Below are positions 46,401 to 46,592 of a stretch of DNA of 46,592 nt, piece by piece. The position numbers and the translations under genes are program-made. Each line of letters starts with the position of its first letter. The stretch's first letter is position 1. Location of the stretch: the NCBI GenBank assembly GCA_011800805.1, contig MPNW01000214.1, forward strand, positions 15,207 through 61,798. The letters are read 5' to 3'. The notes under the pieces were generated by a model that worked only from the letters and a program-made list of their open reading frames with translations, was not told the DNA's origin and did not search any database. The DNA is from Hirudo medicinalis (taxonomy: Eukaryota > Annelida > Clitellata > Hirudinida > Hirudinidae).

Positions 46401-46592
46401 CACCTTTCCGCTTATTGGTATCGGTGGGATATCGGTCTCAAGAAGAGGTGCCGGTTGTTTCGGTACTACTGCGGGAGGTTCGGGCCTTACAATAATTATT
46501 GTTCTGTCTACTATTTTAAAAGATACGGGCTGATTTTTTAGGCAAATGCGTAATACTTCTTCTACTGAAGCTCCGGTCACATTTACATCTAC
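43458..46592 (-). CDS. SusC/RagA family TonB-linked protein with STN domain (5' end outside window)
   Basis: 1044 residues are visible and the frame runs off the right edge, so the true start and signal peptide lie beyond 46592. The first about 35 residues (VDVNVTGASVEEVLRICLKN, then VSFKIVDRTIIIV) are the end of an STN (secretin/TonB short N-terminal) domain. A carboxypeptidase-D regulatory-like domain follows (ISGKVTDENGEPLVGVSVLV; FSYVGMEQQEVAV), then a TonB-box-like EEIVIVGYGTQKK, the plug (SPLIVLDGIIFSG, SVTILKDASAVAVFGARSAN) and the barrel. STN domains on SusC proteins contact FecR-type anti-sigma factors, so sigma-controlled expression is expected. Confidence 0.96.
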   Translation of the reverse strand, partial: VDVNVTGASVEEVLRICLKNQPVSFKIVDRTIIIVRPEPPAVVPKQPAPLLETDIPPIPISGKVTDENGEPLVGVSVLVKGTNEGTSTVEGGVYKINVPENSSKILVFSYVGMEQQEVAVGASPQVNVVLKKQITQQEEIVIVGYGTQKKQAVTGAVVRANLKTYEKVPVNNIMETLKGTVAGLNVGEANRAGSIPGFTIRGKNTIAASESPLIVLDGIIFSGSLQDIHPSDIESVTILKDASAVAVFGARSANGVIMVETKKGSSIGGKPIFDFQTSYGVVNELKRPVLYDAAGYLKRIYDILNGVGTKVTVEDVPKYLQQIEKQNYDATPDHQPTISDPYKLFRQSGFNWNNTLSISQRTDKTNYFISGSYTNQRGVVKNDLFKHYTIRANLDTKINDWLSMGIRAYYSFRDYPQDRIYGVSGSGGSVYLISPYASMYNTDGSYNKYPQSTTSYVNPFLTLATESSNRLHNLNGIFTSTVKVPWIKGLSYTFNYSQTLNINEVATFYSSKTFSGESDKGRGSRTYSRNNTELIDNILKYNKTFLAKHNVDLTLLYTTQKTKSYYQVSEGKGFDNDVLGTYRLQAAATQNVSTGGGESENVGQMARLTYTYDNRYSITGTVRKDGFSAFSANHKYVSNSSLGVNWNLTNEKFMQNVSWLSSLAIRASYGTNGNLSISPYSTLAKMSNGYYYFQGDDKYTYTQKIESLGNDNLKPETLTGLNAGIDFALFGRRLTGSIDGYLTRTNNLTFTLNLPGMSGFNSITANAGEVRNKGLEINLSSVNVKQNKFIWTSDAAFSINRNKVTHLLGDRNGDGKEDDIVSSNLFIGKSLGTVYDYKVIGMWQQSDVDNGSILKGFVPGTYKLLDVNNNGKITSDSDRVFLGNTNPNFRWSLTNTFTYGDFSLLVYLNSIWGGNNWFISGSNTPWADGYASRADLNHPVYDYWTPENPNAEFPRPSYKDLAMTKAPKYYDRSFIRLQKIALGYELTKYVKRWGLNACNLSVSADNLGTYAPHWLGLDAATASGLTEGTIPSLRTYTMRLLVSF

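Noticed and set aside
46578..46580. GTG at 46578-46580 as the start of the right-hand SusC
   Set aside because: The frame continues to the window edge with STN-domain sequence (VDVN before it), so this is an internal valine and the gene is incomplete.

Overview
The window is a stretch of a Bacteroidota chromosome, most likely from the Chitinophagales/Chitinophagaceae side (inference). It carries three SusC-SusD pairs, many short-signal lipoproteins with a Cys-Lys-Lys start to the mature protein, and carbohydrate-active enzymes in long co-directional runs. Spacers are AT-rich and no Shine-Dalgarno sequences stand out. I saw no tRNA, rRNA, CRISPR array or phage genes. The assembly is draft quality: there is a lone N at 1464 between identical 111-bp copies and a run of 200 N at 21938-22137. 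Both sit in or beside insertion sequences.

Layout. (1) 1-1587: a degenerate IS5-family element with readable terminal inverted repeats. Next to it is a small remnant resembling the end of a hemerythrin-like (HHE) protein, 1589-1771. (2) 2011-21418, all on the minus strand: an eleven-gene lipoprotein/outer-membrane locus. In transcription order it reads SusC, SusD, fasciclin, DUF5007-like, SusC, SusD, fasciclin, DUF5008-like, a LamG/DUF4983 protein, an M60 metallopeptidase with a CBM32-like domain, and a second LamG/DUF4983 protein. It looks like a duplicated SusCD-fasciclin module attached to a surface glycoprotein-cleaving peptidase. (3) 21419-22428: a gene-poor junction with the start of another IS5-family transposase and the N gap. 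(4) 22429-26922: a TonB-dependent receptor divergent from a LytS-type histidine kinase and LytTR response regulator. (5) 26927-46592, all minus: a polysaccharide utilisation locus reading STN-containing SusC (cut by the window edge), SusD, GH2, GH92, a right-handed beta-helix protein, GH84, GH3 and GH20.

How it may work together (inference). The GH20, GH84, GH92 and GH2 set fits removal of HexNAc and mannose residues from N-glycan-like or other glycoprotein glycans. The M60 peptidase locus beside it would open the protein backbone. Together the two loci suggest a glycoprotein-scavenging region. The STN domain on the right-hand SusC predicts control by an anti-sigma/ECF sigma pair beyond the right edge.

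The most unusual signal is an 89-90 bp repeat present in four intercistronic gaps (9358-9446, 10225-10313, 16847-16936, 43310-43398), spread over both loci. Each copy fills most of its spacer and ends exactly at an ATG. The second is that both LamG/DUF4983 proteins have an alkaline-phosphatase-superfamily fold signature but appear to have lost most metal ligands, so they may be binding proteins rather than enzymes.
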